Assembly: GCA_028706745.1 (NCBI GenBank)
Contig: JAQTVM010000017.1
Location: forward strand, 1 to 33,798
DNA length: 33,798 nt
Source of the DNA: Candidatus Nanoarchaeia archaeon
Lineage (GTDB): Archaea; Nanobdellota; Nanobdellia; SCGC-AAA011-G17; GW2011-AR17
Direction: 5' to 3'
Position 1 is the first letter of the stretch; every line of letters starts with the position of its first letter. Shown here in pieces: positions 1 to 7,075 of this stretch. Position numbers and translations under genes: made by a program. The notes beneath the pieces were generated by a model. It made no database searches, was not told the origin of the DNA, and saw only the letters and a list, made by a program, of their open reading frames with translations.

Positions 1-82
1 CAATTTTCCTTGCCTGATAGCTCGTCCCGCCTTCGTTTTTTCTCCTTATGGTCTCTAATAGCTTATTTTTCGTGAGTTTCAT
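1..82 (-). CDS. N-terminal fragment of a possible HTH transposase/integrase-like protein (cut by window edge)
   Basis: An open frame starts at an ATG at 82-80 and runs 27 codons off the left edge without a stop. It begins MKLTKNKLLETI and continues with a basic stretch including GGTSYQARKI. That start resembles the helix-turn-helix N-terminus of archaeal integrase/transposase-like proteins, where a TxYQARK segment opens the first HTH. Too little is present for a firm assignment. The upstream 83-170 stretch has no other convincing gene; it holds a GGGG-AAA-CCCC mini-hairpin at 141-151. Confidence 0.35.
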   Translation of the reverse strand, partial: MKLTKNKLLETIRRKNEGGTSYQARKI

Positions 83-171
83 ACAAGGAAAAAACTCAGC
101 CTTGAGAAATAATTTTGGGATAACACAGAAAAGGAGGTAAGGGGAAACCCCTTAAACCCCACTGCAAAACC

Positions 172-180
172 TTTTTATAG
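172..180 (+). promoter_or_regulatory. TATA box of tRNA-Ser
   Basis: TTTTTATAG lies about 30 bp upstream of the first base of the tRNA-Ser gene, the usual spacing for an archaeal TATA box. Confidence 0.55.
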
Positions 181-208
181 CTACGGATGTTGCCTTAAAG
201 TGCCTTAT

Positions 209-329
209 GCCGGCGTCGCATAACCTGGTACATTCCAAAAAGAATGCAGGAGATTGCGTCGGTCTCGAACTTGACGACGAGCTAACCGATGCCTTCACGG
301 GCTTGTAGGTTCAAATCCTACCGCCGGCG
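209..329 (+). tRNA. tRNA-Ser(CGA) with two predicted introns
   Basis: The acceptor arms GCCGGCG (209-215) and CGCCGGC (322-328) pair fully, with discriminator G329 as usual for archaeal tRNA-Ser. The T arm is GTAGG-TTCAAAT-CCTAC (305-321). The anticodon stem TCGGT (259-263) pairs with ACCGA (285-289) once a 14-nt intron (about 270-283) is removed at 37/38. This leaves loop CTCGAAA with anticodon CGA. The D loop is also interrupted: removing about 230-252 (23 nt) gives GCA-TAACCTGGTAT-TGC with correct A14, G18G19 and A21. Both sites fit bulge-helix-bulge folds: CTCG/CGAG with 3-nt bulges for the anticodon intron, and CCTG/CAGG plus CATTC/GAATG for the D-loop intron. GCC/GGC (291-302) forms the long variable arm. 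Mature length is 84 nt. Confidence 0.85.
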
Positions 330-331
330 TT

Positions 332-742
332 TTATAACCCGTAATGCGTACGCATTACCTGCGCCTCATATGTCTTATATTCAGGGTACTTAGTTAAGAA
401 CGCTTCCATCTTTAAGTATTTTTTATCTTTTGGTGCAGTTCCGTTTGCTATGGACTTTTTTTCCTCATCTGAAAGCCAACAAACTGGCCTGTCGTAGGGA
501 AATTCATATATCGAAGGTGGGCACCAGAACTTGTAATGCCCGTGCTTCACTAACCCGCCTTTCCAGCTAAAACTGGTATGGCTGTGCTGATAGCCGCATT
601 TATCCCTTTCAGTTGCATACTCGTTGATAAGCTCAAGCCCTTCCCTATCTTCATCAGAAAATGTCTGTTCAATTTCCTTATTAACTTTATTCTGCAGCCG
701 CTTTTCCTCATACCACTTTTCGATTCTTGCAAAGATTCCCAT
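332..742 (-). CDS. Hypothetical protein, 136 aa
   Basis: Not recognised. The protein starts with an amphipathic, charged helix (MGIFARIEKWYEEKRLQNK) and continues with an aromatic, histidine- and cysteine-containing middle (KCGYQHSH, HYKFWCPP, RPVCWLSDEEKK). The start is supported by a canonical AAGGAGGT 9 bp upstream of the ATG. It ends 2 bp from the 3' end of the convergent tRNA-Ser, so the two transcripts meet. No signal peptide or membrane segment is visible. The three spaced Cys and several His residues could bind metal, but no known zinc motif is formed. Confidence 0.65.
   Translation of the reverse strand: MGIFARIEKWYEEKRLQNKVNKEIEQTFSDEDREGLELINEYATERDKCGYQHSHTSFSWKGGLVKHGHYKFWCPPSIYEFPYDRPVCWLSDEEKKSIANGTAPKDKKYLKMEAFLTKYPEYKTYEAQVMRTHYGL
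341..358. repeat. 18-bp perfect palindrome
   Basis: GTAATGCGTACGCATTAC is a perfect palindrome 12 bp past the end of tRNA-Ser. It lies inside the last codons of the convergent gene at 332-742. It could help end either transcript or bind a protein; nothing in the sequence decides. Confidence 0.5.
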
Positions 743-773
743 TAATACCTACCTCCTTAAAATAAAACTGGAC

Positions 774-809
774 CCAGTGGATAGTTTCACTCTGTTCGGG
801 ATCCACTGG
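774..809 (-). repeat. Hairpin copying the tRNA-Lys 3' end
   Basis: CCAGTGGAT (774-782) and ATCCACTGG (801-809) form a 9-bp stem just downstream of tRNA-Lys in its direction of transcription. Read on the minus strand, the second arm continues as ATCCACTGGGTCC, a near copy of the tRNA 3' end ATCCCACTGGGCCC. The loop reads CCCGAACAGAGTGAAACT. A T-rich run follows, so it may serve as a terminator or processing signal. Confidence 0.5.
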
Positions 810-821
810 TTCTGTCGAAAA

Positions 822-912
822 TGGGCCCAGTGGGATTCGAACCCACGACCCACTGATTTCTTTCCATTAAGGGTTAAGAGTCAGTTGCGCTACCAGACTG
901 CGCTATGAGCCC
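822..912 (-). tRNA. tRNA-Lys(CTT) with an intron
   Basis: On the minus strand the acceptor GGGCTCA pairs with TGGGCCC (one G-T wobble), discriminator A. The D arm is GCGC-AGTCTGGTA-GCGC and the T arm GTGGG-TTCGAAT-CCCAC. The anticodon stem ACTGA (885-881) pairs with TCAGT (856-852), leaving loop CTCTTAA with anticodon CTT after removal of about 17 nt (around 874-858) at the canonical 37/38 site. The BHB core is weaker than in tRNA-Ser, so the exact splice points are approximate. Confidence 0.9.
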
Positions 913-962
913 ATAGTGAAAAATGATATAAGGGGTTATTTATAAAGCTTACTGGGCTTATT

Positions 963-1217
963 TCAATCCCGCATTTCACCTTTCATCTTCAGGTAAAGCT
1001 CTTTTGTCATTGGAGAATTCCTTAAGCATGAATTAATGATTATATTTTGCTGCCTTGACCATTCCTTGTCATCATGGTCCAATACATATCTTGCCCATAA
1101 GTCAACGAATTCCAGCCTTTGCTTTTGGTTGTCTTTAATAGATGCCCGTATACTTTGTATTTCATCTTCCGACAATTCCCTGTTAATTTCAATAAGCTTT
1201 TCAGAGATAAACTTCAT
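963..1217 (-). CDS. Hypothetical protein, 84 aa
   Basis: A small, charged, mostly helical protein (MKFISEKLIEINRELSEDE...) that I do not recognise. It has no signal peptide or membrane segment. On the minus strand a TATA-like CTTAAATAC lies about 25 bp upstream of the ATG, which suggests a leaderless transcript and supports the start. It sits alone between tRNA-Lys and a lipoprotein gene. Codon use looks like the neighbours, which favours a real gene over a chance ORF. Confidence 0.6.
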   Translation of the reverse strand: MKFISEKLIEINRELSEDEIQSIRASIKDNQKQRLEFVDLWARYVLDHDDKEWSRQQNIIINSCLRNSPMTKELYLKMKGEMRD

Positions 1218-1277
1218 AGAATAGGATTAAAGGAAGCGCGTATTTAAGCATTTCCATGCCTAAATCTCAAGAAAAAA

Positions 1278-1634
1278 TTAATGCCAGTAGACTCTGATTT
1301 TGTCCTTGTCAAAAGAAAGGATGTCTGCTTTGCACCCCATAAAACCCGTTATATCACCTTTATCAACTCCGCAGGTTACTTGTCCATCCCTAGGTTGTCC
1401 CCACCTTACATAAAATTCAGCATTTGGCTCGCCTTTATGAATTGGGAAAGGGTGGTCATAATCACTGCCCAAATAACAGAAAGGTATATTCTTGCACCCT
1501 TCCGTAGGAAAAGTCACGCATTCCCATTTCTGCACTTCCACAACCTGTAACAAATTGATAGCCTTGTTTTCTGCTCCGCAGCCGGCAATTACTGCCAGCC
1601 CAAGAACCGCTGCCAATGATTTAATTGCTTTCAT
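1278..1634 (-). CDS. Small lipoprotein, 118 aa
   Basis: Residues 1-19 form a lipoprotein signal peptide: charged MKAIKS, a hydrophobic stretch, then the lipobox VIAGC with Cys19 as the predicted lipidated residue. The mature part has further cysteines (ECVTFPTEGC, PFCYLG, VTCGVD, MGCKAD), which may form disulfides outside the cell. The start is backed by GGGGGT about 8 bp upstream. It is probably a surface-anchored protein of unknown function. No known domain is recognised. Confidence 0.7.
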   Translation of the reverse strand: MKAIKSLAAVLGLAVIAGCGAENKAINLLQVVEVQKWECVTFPTEGCKNIPFCYLGSDYDHPFPIHKGEPNAEFYVRWGQPRDGQVTCGVDKGDITGFMGCKADILSFDKDKIRVYWH

Positions 1635-1696
1635 TTGAATTACCCCCGAATATCCTTTTGAAATCTATTGCTGATTTATAAGCTTTCTGCCTCTTT

Positions 1697-2602
1697 TTAC
1701 TTCGCCATCTCATTCAGCTTCTCAAATAAGGATTCATACATCTCCTGACATTGCCCGTGTATGCACACAGAAGGCATTTCAATGAATTCCTTTGGCTCTT
1801 TTGCAAATGAAAAAGTATTCTGAGCCTGCGCAAAAGGAACCACGTTATCGCTCTTTGAGTGAAAGAATACAAGCTTCCTTGGAGATATCTTGTCAATATA
1901 CCAGTCAGGGTCAATAGAAGCCATGAATTTTCCTTCCATTGGCAAATTGCTCTGCTTTCCGTATCCTGAAGTGCTTATCACGAATACGCCCTTAAAATTC
2001 TTGTCAACAGCTCCTGCAATGACTGCAAACCTTGCGCCCATACTCTCGCCGCCAATTAAGATATTTGAAGAATCAATATGCTTCCTTGTTTTCAAAAAGT
2101 CAAATGCCCTTAATGCGTCATAAACAAACAAATGATTTACAGGCTCATTTCCTGCAACAAATGAATTAAAGTCATCCTGGGTTGAAGGCATATTGCCGCC
2201 TGTTTCCCCTATTCCCCTCTGGTCTATTGTAAAAAATGCATATCCTCTCTTGACTAATTCTTTTGCAAGGTAATTCTGCCCTTCCTTTCCGGCTCTTGCA
2301 GCAGGCAGCATTATTATTCCGGGAGCATTGTTTGCATTCTTAGGCATGTACAATAAGCCGTAGATTATTGCGTCCCTGCTTTTGAAAGAAACTTTTTCAA
2401 TTGTGTAAGTAATGTTGTCTTCCAGCAGATTGATTTTCACATTCTCCGGCTTTCCCCTGTCAGAAGGATACTGCAATAAGCCATTTGAGTCAACAGCCCA
2501 TTCTCTCTGAGGAGAAATGCTTCTTGTTGCAAAATAAAGGAAAGCGAATGCAAAGGCAGCTATAAGAATTGCATTAAAAGAGTATTTCAGGTATTTGTGC
2601 AT
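1697..2602 (-). CDS. Membrane-anchored alpha/beta hydrolase (dienelactone-hydrolase/peptidase-like)
   Basis: Residues 8-26 form one membrane helix (signal anchor), which places the enzyme outside the cytoplasm. The rest has the alpha/beta-hydrolase order: oxyanion region PGIIMLPAARAGKEGQ, then FFTIDQRGIGETGG, the nucleophile elbow GESMGA (G-x-S-x-G), an acidic residue in HSKSDNVVPF, and a C-terminal His in CIHGQC. Length (301 aa) fits dienelactone-hydrolase-like or prolyl-oligopeptidase-like members. The His lies between two cysteines (C-IHGQ-C), which could form a disulfide beside the active site. Substrate cannot be read from the sequence. It is divergent from the aminopeptidase gene that follows. 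Confidence 0.8.
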   Translation of the reverse strand: MHKYLKYSFNAILIAAFAFAFLYFATRSISPQREWAVDSNGLLQYPSDRGKPENVKINLLEDNITYTIEKVSFKSRDAIIYGLLYMPKNANNAPGIIMLPAARAGKEGQNYLAKELVKRGYAFFTIDQRGIGETGGNMPSTQDDFNSFVAGNEPVNHLFVYDALRAFDFLKTRKHIDSSNILIGGESMGARFAVIAGAVDKNFKGVFVISTSGYGKQSNLPMEGKFMASIDPDWYIDKISPRKLVFFHSKSDNVVPFAQAQNTFSFAKEPKEFIEMPSVCIHGQCQEMYESLFEKLNEMAK

Positions 2603-2697
2603 TAAATATTGAAAACAATCCTTGCTTAAAATTGTTTGCCCATAAGATTTATATACAGTAAATAACCGCTAAAAAGTAGCATTTAGGGGGTATTCAA

Positions 2698-3813
2698 ATG
2701 AAGCTTGATGAACGCGCAAAAGAACTGGCAAGAATTGTTGTTGATTATTCAACAGAAGTCAAGAAAGGCGATTTGGTTGCAATCAACGGGGAAGTTATAG
2801 CGCTTCCTTTCATGGAAGAGATTGCAAGAAGTGTTATTGACAAAGGGGCTTATCCTGTTTTACAGGCAGGAACTTCTGAAATGGCAAGATACTTTATTGA
2901 CCATGCGGCGGATGAACAGCTCGTAAGGCTTCCAAATTTTATGGTAGAAAGGGCGAAAGAACTTGATGTAAATATATCTGTTGTGGCACAGGAAAATCCC
3001 ATGTATCTTAGCGGGGCTGACCCTTCACGCATATCTGCACTGCAAAAATCAAGACTTCCGCTTCAAGGTATAATTCTAGGGGACGGAAAAGAAAATAAGG
3101 GCAAAAGATGGCTCGGTGTAGGCTACCCCGCTGAAGGCGATGCAAGAATGGCAGGCATGACATTAAGTGAATATGCTGATGTTGTTTTTGGCGCAACAAA
3201 CATTGAATGGACGAAAGAAGCAGAAAAGATGAAAAAAGTGAAGGATGCTTTTGACAATGCAGAGGATGTTCACATTTATGTGCCCGGGCTTACTGACTTG
3301 CACTTAAGCCTTAAAGGAAGAGGCGGAGAAATATGCGATGGCAAGTTCAACATGCCTGACGGAGAAGTTTTCTACGGCCCTATTGAGGACAGTGCAGAAG
3401 GATTCATTACATTTGCATATCCTGCTGTAAGGGACGGCAACCTTGTTGAAGGCATCAGGCTTGAATACAGGGCAGGAGAAGTTATTGCGCATTCAGCAAC
3501 AAAAAATCATAATTTTCTCGAGGCAATGCTTGCACTTGAAGGCGTGAAAAGGATAGGTGAACTTGGCATTGGATGCAACCCCGGCATTACAAGGTATATG
3601 AAAAACCTGCTTTTTGACGAGAAGATTGGAGGCACAATACATCTTGCAATTGGGATGTCCTATCCAGTCCCTCTTGACAAGGGCGGCGGATTGAACCAAT
3701 CTCCATTGCACTGGGACATTGTATGCGAATTAAGAAAACTGGGCAATAATCCCGGCGGGCAGATTAAAGTCAATGGAAATCTGGTGCAGGAGAACGGCGC
3801 CTGGCTTTTCTGA
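2698..3813 (+). CDS. M29-family metallo-aminopeptidase
   Basis: The 371-aa product matches the M29 (AmpS/AmpT, thermophilic aminopeptidase) family in length and layout. The C-terminal catalytic part carries the family's metal-binding pattern: a Glu in RIGELGIG, a His in GGTIHLAIG and the His-Asp pair in LHWDIV; an upstream Glu is present in GIRLEYRAGEVI. These enzymes remove N-terminal residues from peptides with two metal ions, normally in the cytoplasm; no signal peptide is seen here. A TATA-like TTTATATA near 2648 and GGGGGT before the ATG support the start. A more diverged M29-like protein is encoded at 18321-19319. Confidence 0.9.
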   Translation: MKLDERAKELARIVVDYSTEVKKGDLVAINGEVIALPFMEEIARSVIDKGAYPVLQAGTSEMARYFIDHAADEQLVRLPNFMVERAKELDVNISVVAQENPMYLSGADPSRISALQKSRLPLQGIILGDGKENKGKRWLGVGYPAEGDARMAGMTLSEYADVVFGATNIEWTKEAEKMKKVKDAFDNAEDVHIYVPGLTDLHLSLKGRGGEICDGKFNMPDGEVFYGPIEDSAEGFITFAYPAVRDGNLVEGIRLEYRAGEVIAHSATKNHNFLEAMLALEGVKRIGELGIGCNPGITRYMKNLLFDEKIGGTIHLAIGMSYPVPLDKGGGLNQSPLHWDIVCELRKLGNNPGGQIKVNGNLVQENGAWLF

Positions 3814-3888
3814 TTTTCTTCTTTCTTTTCTTTTTTCAATTAATTCAATAATCCTTATTGCAGGGGATTTCCCATCTGATTAAGCCAA

Positions 3889-3899
3889 GCTTTATATAT
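3889..3899 (+). promoter_or_regulatory. TATA box of gatB
   Basis: TTTATATATTT lies about 24 bp before the gatB ATG and no ribosome binding site is visible, so the mRNA is probably leaderless. Confidence 0.6.
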
Positions 3900-3922
3900 T
3901 TCAATAAACTCAATTCTCTGCA

Positions 3923-5344
3923 ATGGGAAACGTGAAGATTGGGCTGGAAGTGCATATCTCTCTTAACAAGGGAATAAGGACAAAGATGTTCTGCGGCTGC
4001 AAGCTTCCCGCAAAGCCGGAGCCCAACACAAACTGCTGCCCTGTCTGCCTTGCGCATCCGGGAGCAAAGCCTGTCTTCAACAGGCAGGTATTGAAACACG
4101 CATTAAAATTGGCAATAGCATTAAACTGCGGCATTGCAAAGCAGGCAATATTCTCAAGAAAAACATATTTTTATCCTGACCTTCCTGCAAACTATCAGAT
4201 TACGCAGTATGAATTTCCGCTGGGAACAGGCGGCTATGTTGACCTGGGAAACAAGAAGGTTTCATTGAAAAGAGTGCATATGGAGGAAGACCCCGCAGCA
4301 TTAATACATCCGGGCGGTGTTGGAAATGCAGCATTCACGCTGATTGACTACAACAGGGCAGGCACGCCGCTGATAGAAGTAGTTACAGAACCTGACATTG
4401 AAAGCGCTGAAGACGCAAGGGAATTCCTGAAAAAGCTTCTTTCAATTGTGGAATACCTGGGTATTTATGACAATTCAACAGGCACAATGAAGGCTGACGC
4501 AAATATCTCAATTAGGGAATCAGGATACACGAGAGTTGAAATAAAAAACATATCCGGATTTAAGGAAATTGAATCCGCATTATTTCACGAAACTGAAAGG
4601 CAGATGCAGGCTGCAGGAAACAATGAAATGATTATTCAGGAAACAAGGGGATGGGATGCCCTGCTTCAAAAGACATACCAAATGAGAAAAAAAGAGGATG
4701 AGGATGATTACGGGTATATTGCAGAGCCGAACCTTACTGTGATTGACATTACAGAAGAGATGATTGACGAGGCAAACAAAGAAGTTCCCGAGCTTGCGCA
4801 GAAAAAGGCAAAAAGGCTTTCTGACAATTATAGCATATCTCCCGAGGATGCGAATGCGCTGGCAATGGACATGGAGCTCGCTGAATTGTTTGAAAAAGCT
4901 GCAAAAGAGATTGACCCTGTGTTTGCCGCGCGATGGCTCAGGAAAGAGCTTGTTGCAGTCATGAAGCAGAGCAAGAGAAAAATAAAAGCGGCAAAGTTTG
5001 ATGAAAAGCAGCTCATCCTCCTCTTAAAAATGCTTGAGAAAGGCGGGTTGACAGATGTCACTGCGAGGGAACTGCTTGAAAGATTATCAAAGAAAAGCTT
5101 TGATGTTGAAGAATACGTGAAAAAGCACGAACTTGAAGCTGTTTCTGACAAAGGCGAATTAAGAAGGCTTTGCAGCGAAGCAATTGAAGACAATCCGAAA
5201 GTTGCGGATGATTTTAAGGCGGGAAAAGAGGAAGCGTTGAATTTTCTTGTCGGAAAGGTAATGAAAAAAACAAAAGGAAAAGCCAAAGCAGGCGAAACAA
5301 AGGAGATTATCGCCGATTTGCTTAAGCAAGGCACTGAAAAGTGA
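3923..5344 (+). CDS. gatB: Asp/Glu-tRNA amidotransferase subunit B (GatB)
   Basis: GatB is the kinase-like subunit of GatCAB. It activates Glu or Asp mischarged on tRNA-Gln or tRNA-Asn so that ammonia from GatA can form the amide. The start GNVKIGLEVHISL, the Cys cluster FCGC...NCCPVCLAHPGAKPVFN, YFYPDLPANYQITQYEFPLG and HMEEDPAALIH are hallmark GatB segments; the Cys residues are the usual zinc site. The C-terminal helical GatB/YqeY tail is present, ending KAKAGETKEIIADLL. At 473 aa it matches GatB and lacks the GAD insertion that marks the archaeal GatE. gatA and gatC are not in this window. Confidence 0.95.
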   Translation: MGNVKIGLEVHISLNKGIRTKMFCGCKLPAKPEPNTNCCPVCLAHPGAKPVFNRQVLKHALKLAIALNCGIAKQAIFSRKTYFYPDLPANYQITQYEFPLGTGGYVDLGNKKVSLKRVHMEEDPAALIHPGGVGNAAFTLIDYNRAGTPLIEVVTEPDIESAEDAREFLKKLLSIVEYLGIYDNSTGTMKADANISIRESGYTRVEIKNISGFKEIESALFHETERQMQAAGNNEMIIQETRGWDALLQKTYQMRKKEDEDDYGYIAEPNLTVIDITEEMIDEANKEVPELAQKKAKRLSDNYSISPEDANALAMDMELAELFEKAAKEIDPVFAARWLRKELVAVMKQSKRKIKAAKFDEKQLILLLKMLEKGGLTDVTARELLERLSKKSFDVEEYVKKHELEAVSDKGELRRLCSEAIEDNPKVADDFKAGKEEALNFLVGKVMKKTKGKAKAGETKEIIADLLKQGTEK

Positions 5345-5509
5345 AACTTGCGATATTCACCAGCCAGTTAATACGAAAGCATATTCTTCAAAATATATTT
5401 TAGAAAAAGGATTTTGCAACATAACAATTGCAGTGCGTAAATATTTATAAGCAACAAACACGGCATAAATAACAGCGGGAAAAAATCCTGCAAAGGGGGT
5501 TCAAAAAAA

Positions 5510-5725
5510 ATGAGAGGCAATGAAGAGCAGATAAAATTTATGGTAAAAACCATAATAAGCCGGCTCACGCAAAACAGCCCGAGCGTCTTCTACGAACAGG
5601 TATTTTATGAGGCCGGCGACGTCGGAATAGGGGACTCCGCCGTCAAAAATGTCATCTCCGAGCTCAAGAAGGAGAACTACCTGGAAGAGTTCCTCGAACA
5701 AGGCGTTCTAAGGCGGCTGGCTTAA
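5510..5725 (+). CDS. Small winged-helix-like protein, 71 aa
   Basis: The predicted fold is three helices followed by a short wing-like end (YLEEFLEQGVLRRLA), as in small winged-helix DNA-binding proteins. No family is recognised. A TATA-like TAAATATTTATAAG lies at about 5437-5450, and GGGGGTTC precedes the ATG, so the mRNA has a leader of some 40 nt. Its stop codon lies in the centre of the palindrome GCTGGCTTAAGCCAGC. A second strong hairpin with a T-run follows, suggesting a highly expressed, tightly ended transcript. Confidence 0.65.
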   Translation: MRGNEEQIKFMVKTIISRLTQNSPSVFYEQVFYEAGDVGIGDSAVKNVISELKKENYLEEFLEQGVLRRLA

Positions 5726-5798
5726 GCCAGCGCCTTTTTATATTTCTTAAAAGGCGCTCCCGAACCAGAGTGAGGACAGCGCCTTTTTATTTTTTTTA
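5716..5798 (+). terminator. Double hairpin terminator after the 71-aa gene
   Basis: The palindrome GCTGGCTTAAGCCAGC (5716-5731) is followed by GCCTTTTTATATTT. A second hairpin follows: AAAAGGCGCT (5749-5758) pairs with AGCGCCTTTT (5778-5787), then TTTTTATTTTTTTT. The downstream arm CAGCGCCTTTTTAT repeats the end of the first unit. The loop reads CCCGAACCAGAGTGAGGA, like the loops of the hairpins after tRNA-Lys and tRNA-Leu. Confidence 0.75.
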
Positions 5799-6956
5799 GA
5801 AAAATTCGCTTATTCTCCATCCCACGCCAAGCTGTATTCCAAGCCCAAAATCAAAATTGTCGTCAACAGAAGTGTATATTCTTAACTGGGCATAGTCATT
5901 GCCGAATGCAGCCATTATGTTAAACGAGTCCCTGTAATGCCCTAATAAAGTTCTTTCATCAATTCTTACAAAAGCCGCAAACTCTCCCCAGTCCAATCGC
6001 TTTGCAATCTCAAACCTGTATTCGGCGCCTTCGCCTATATTCAGCATTTCAGCCCTTATGTCAAACCAGCCCATCGGGGAAAGCCCAATTCCCAGATTAA
6101 GCCTCGCAGGGTCATATGCAGGAAGATTTAGAGGGTTGTCTGCGTAATGAGTATAGCTGAAAAAATTGTCAATTGAAACAGCAGCAACAGGCCTTGTGTA
6201 CTCCTCAATTGCGCTGAAATCAGCTATAATGCCTGCGTTGAAAAACAGTCCGTCACCGTAGCTTCTTACTTCAGATGAACCGGGATAATATACGTTTTCT
6301 CCTGAATAAATTAAAGCATCAGACGCAAGGTAAGCTGACGCAAATTCCCTGTGCCTGTACCATACGCCAATTGAGGGATACAGCTTTATTCCAAATATTT
6401 CAGAAGGAATTACAAAATTACCCCCTGCGATAATATCGGCATAAGCCCTGCCAAAAAATGCGGTTTGAGGCTTTCCAAAGTTTGCCCATACAGACTCCTC
6501 CTCAAGATTGAATTCAATAGCATACTCGTCAAGCCCGCGCGAGATTAAGTCAGCCCTGCCCCATCCGCCGACAGAGCCGTGAAAATTAACATACTCAGTA
6601 AAAAGTCCGAACTGCACAAGGTTTTCAATCGCAATTGAGCTGTTAACCCTCGGAAGCTCGTTTATTTCGTTTGCAAACGCCTCAAACATGTCCCTGTTTT
6701 CAAGTATATTGCCTTCAGGAGCATCCAAATCCAGAAGTCCTGAAGCCAGGGGATACGCATCCCTTAGGATTGTGCAGTCGCTTACGTAAATATATGGTAT
6801 CAAAGGGAATGTAAGATACCAGTCGCTTTCATTTGGCTCTTGAATGCTTGTAAGATACGGCCTTCCGTCATCTACTCTTGCGGGAATTTCCTGAGAAATT
6901 GCATTTTCAGCATAAAGAGAAGTGACAAGCCCCGCCAGTGCCAATGCTTTTTTCAT
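5796..6956 (-). CDS. Secreted beta-barrel-like protein, 386 aa
   Basis: A Sec-type signal peptide (MKKALALAGLVTSLYAENAIS) is followed by about 360 residues of alternating aromatic/polar strands with Gly-rich turns. Examples are FHGSVGGWGRADLI, FGIKLYPSIGVWYRHRE, FFNAGIIADF, LNLGIGLSPMGWFDIRAEML and YRFEIAKRLDWGEFAAFVRI. The chain ends in FGLGIQLGVGWRISEFF with a C-terminal Phe, as in bacterial outer-membrane barrels. It resembles the DUF5723/TraF-like barrel style, but I recognise no exact family. An outer-membrane-type barrel is unexpected in an archaeon; it may instead be a soluble or surface beta-rich protein. A minus-strand TATA-like CTATATAAAT near 7000 suggests its own promoter, separate from the RT gene upstream. 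Confidence 0.6.
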   Translation of the reverse strand: MKKALALAGLVTSLYAENAISQEIPARVDDGRPYLTSIQEPNESDWYLTFPLIPYIYVSDCTILRDAYPLASGLLDLDAPEGNILENRDMFEAFANEINELPRVNSSIAIENLVQFGLFTEYVNFHGSVGGWGRADLISRGLDEYAIEFNLEEESVWANFGKPQTAFFGRAYADIIAGGNFVIPSEIFGIKLYPSIGVWYRHREFASAYLASDALIYSGENVYYPGSSEVRSYGDGLFFNAGIIADFSAIEEYTRPVAAVSIDNFFSYTHYADNPLNLPAYDPARLNLGIGLSPMGWFDIRAEMLNIGEGAEYRFEIAKRLDWGEFAAFVRIDERTLLGHYRDSFNIMAAFGNDYAQLRIYTSVDDNFDFGLGIQLGVGWRISEFF

Positions 6957-7075
6957 TTAGATACCCCAAAACAACGCCTTGTTCAAGATTTGAGCTTGAT
7001 TTATATAGTTTTTGATGAGAAAAAGGTATATAGGTCTAACAGAAAGGAGGCAGCAATTCTATTCTTTTTATGTTT

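Noticed and set aside
624-908. Plus-strand ORF ending in WDSNPRPTDFF
   Set aside because: It is the antisense reading of tRNA-Lys, a common false ORF.
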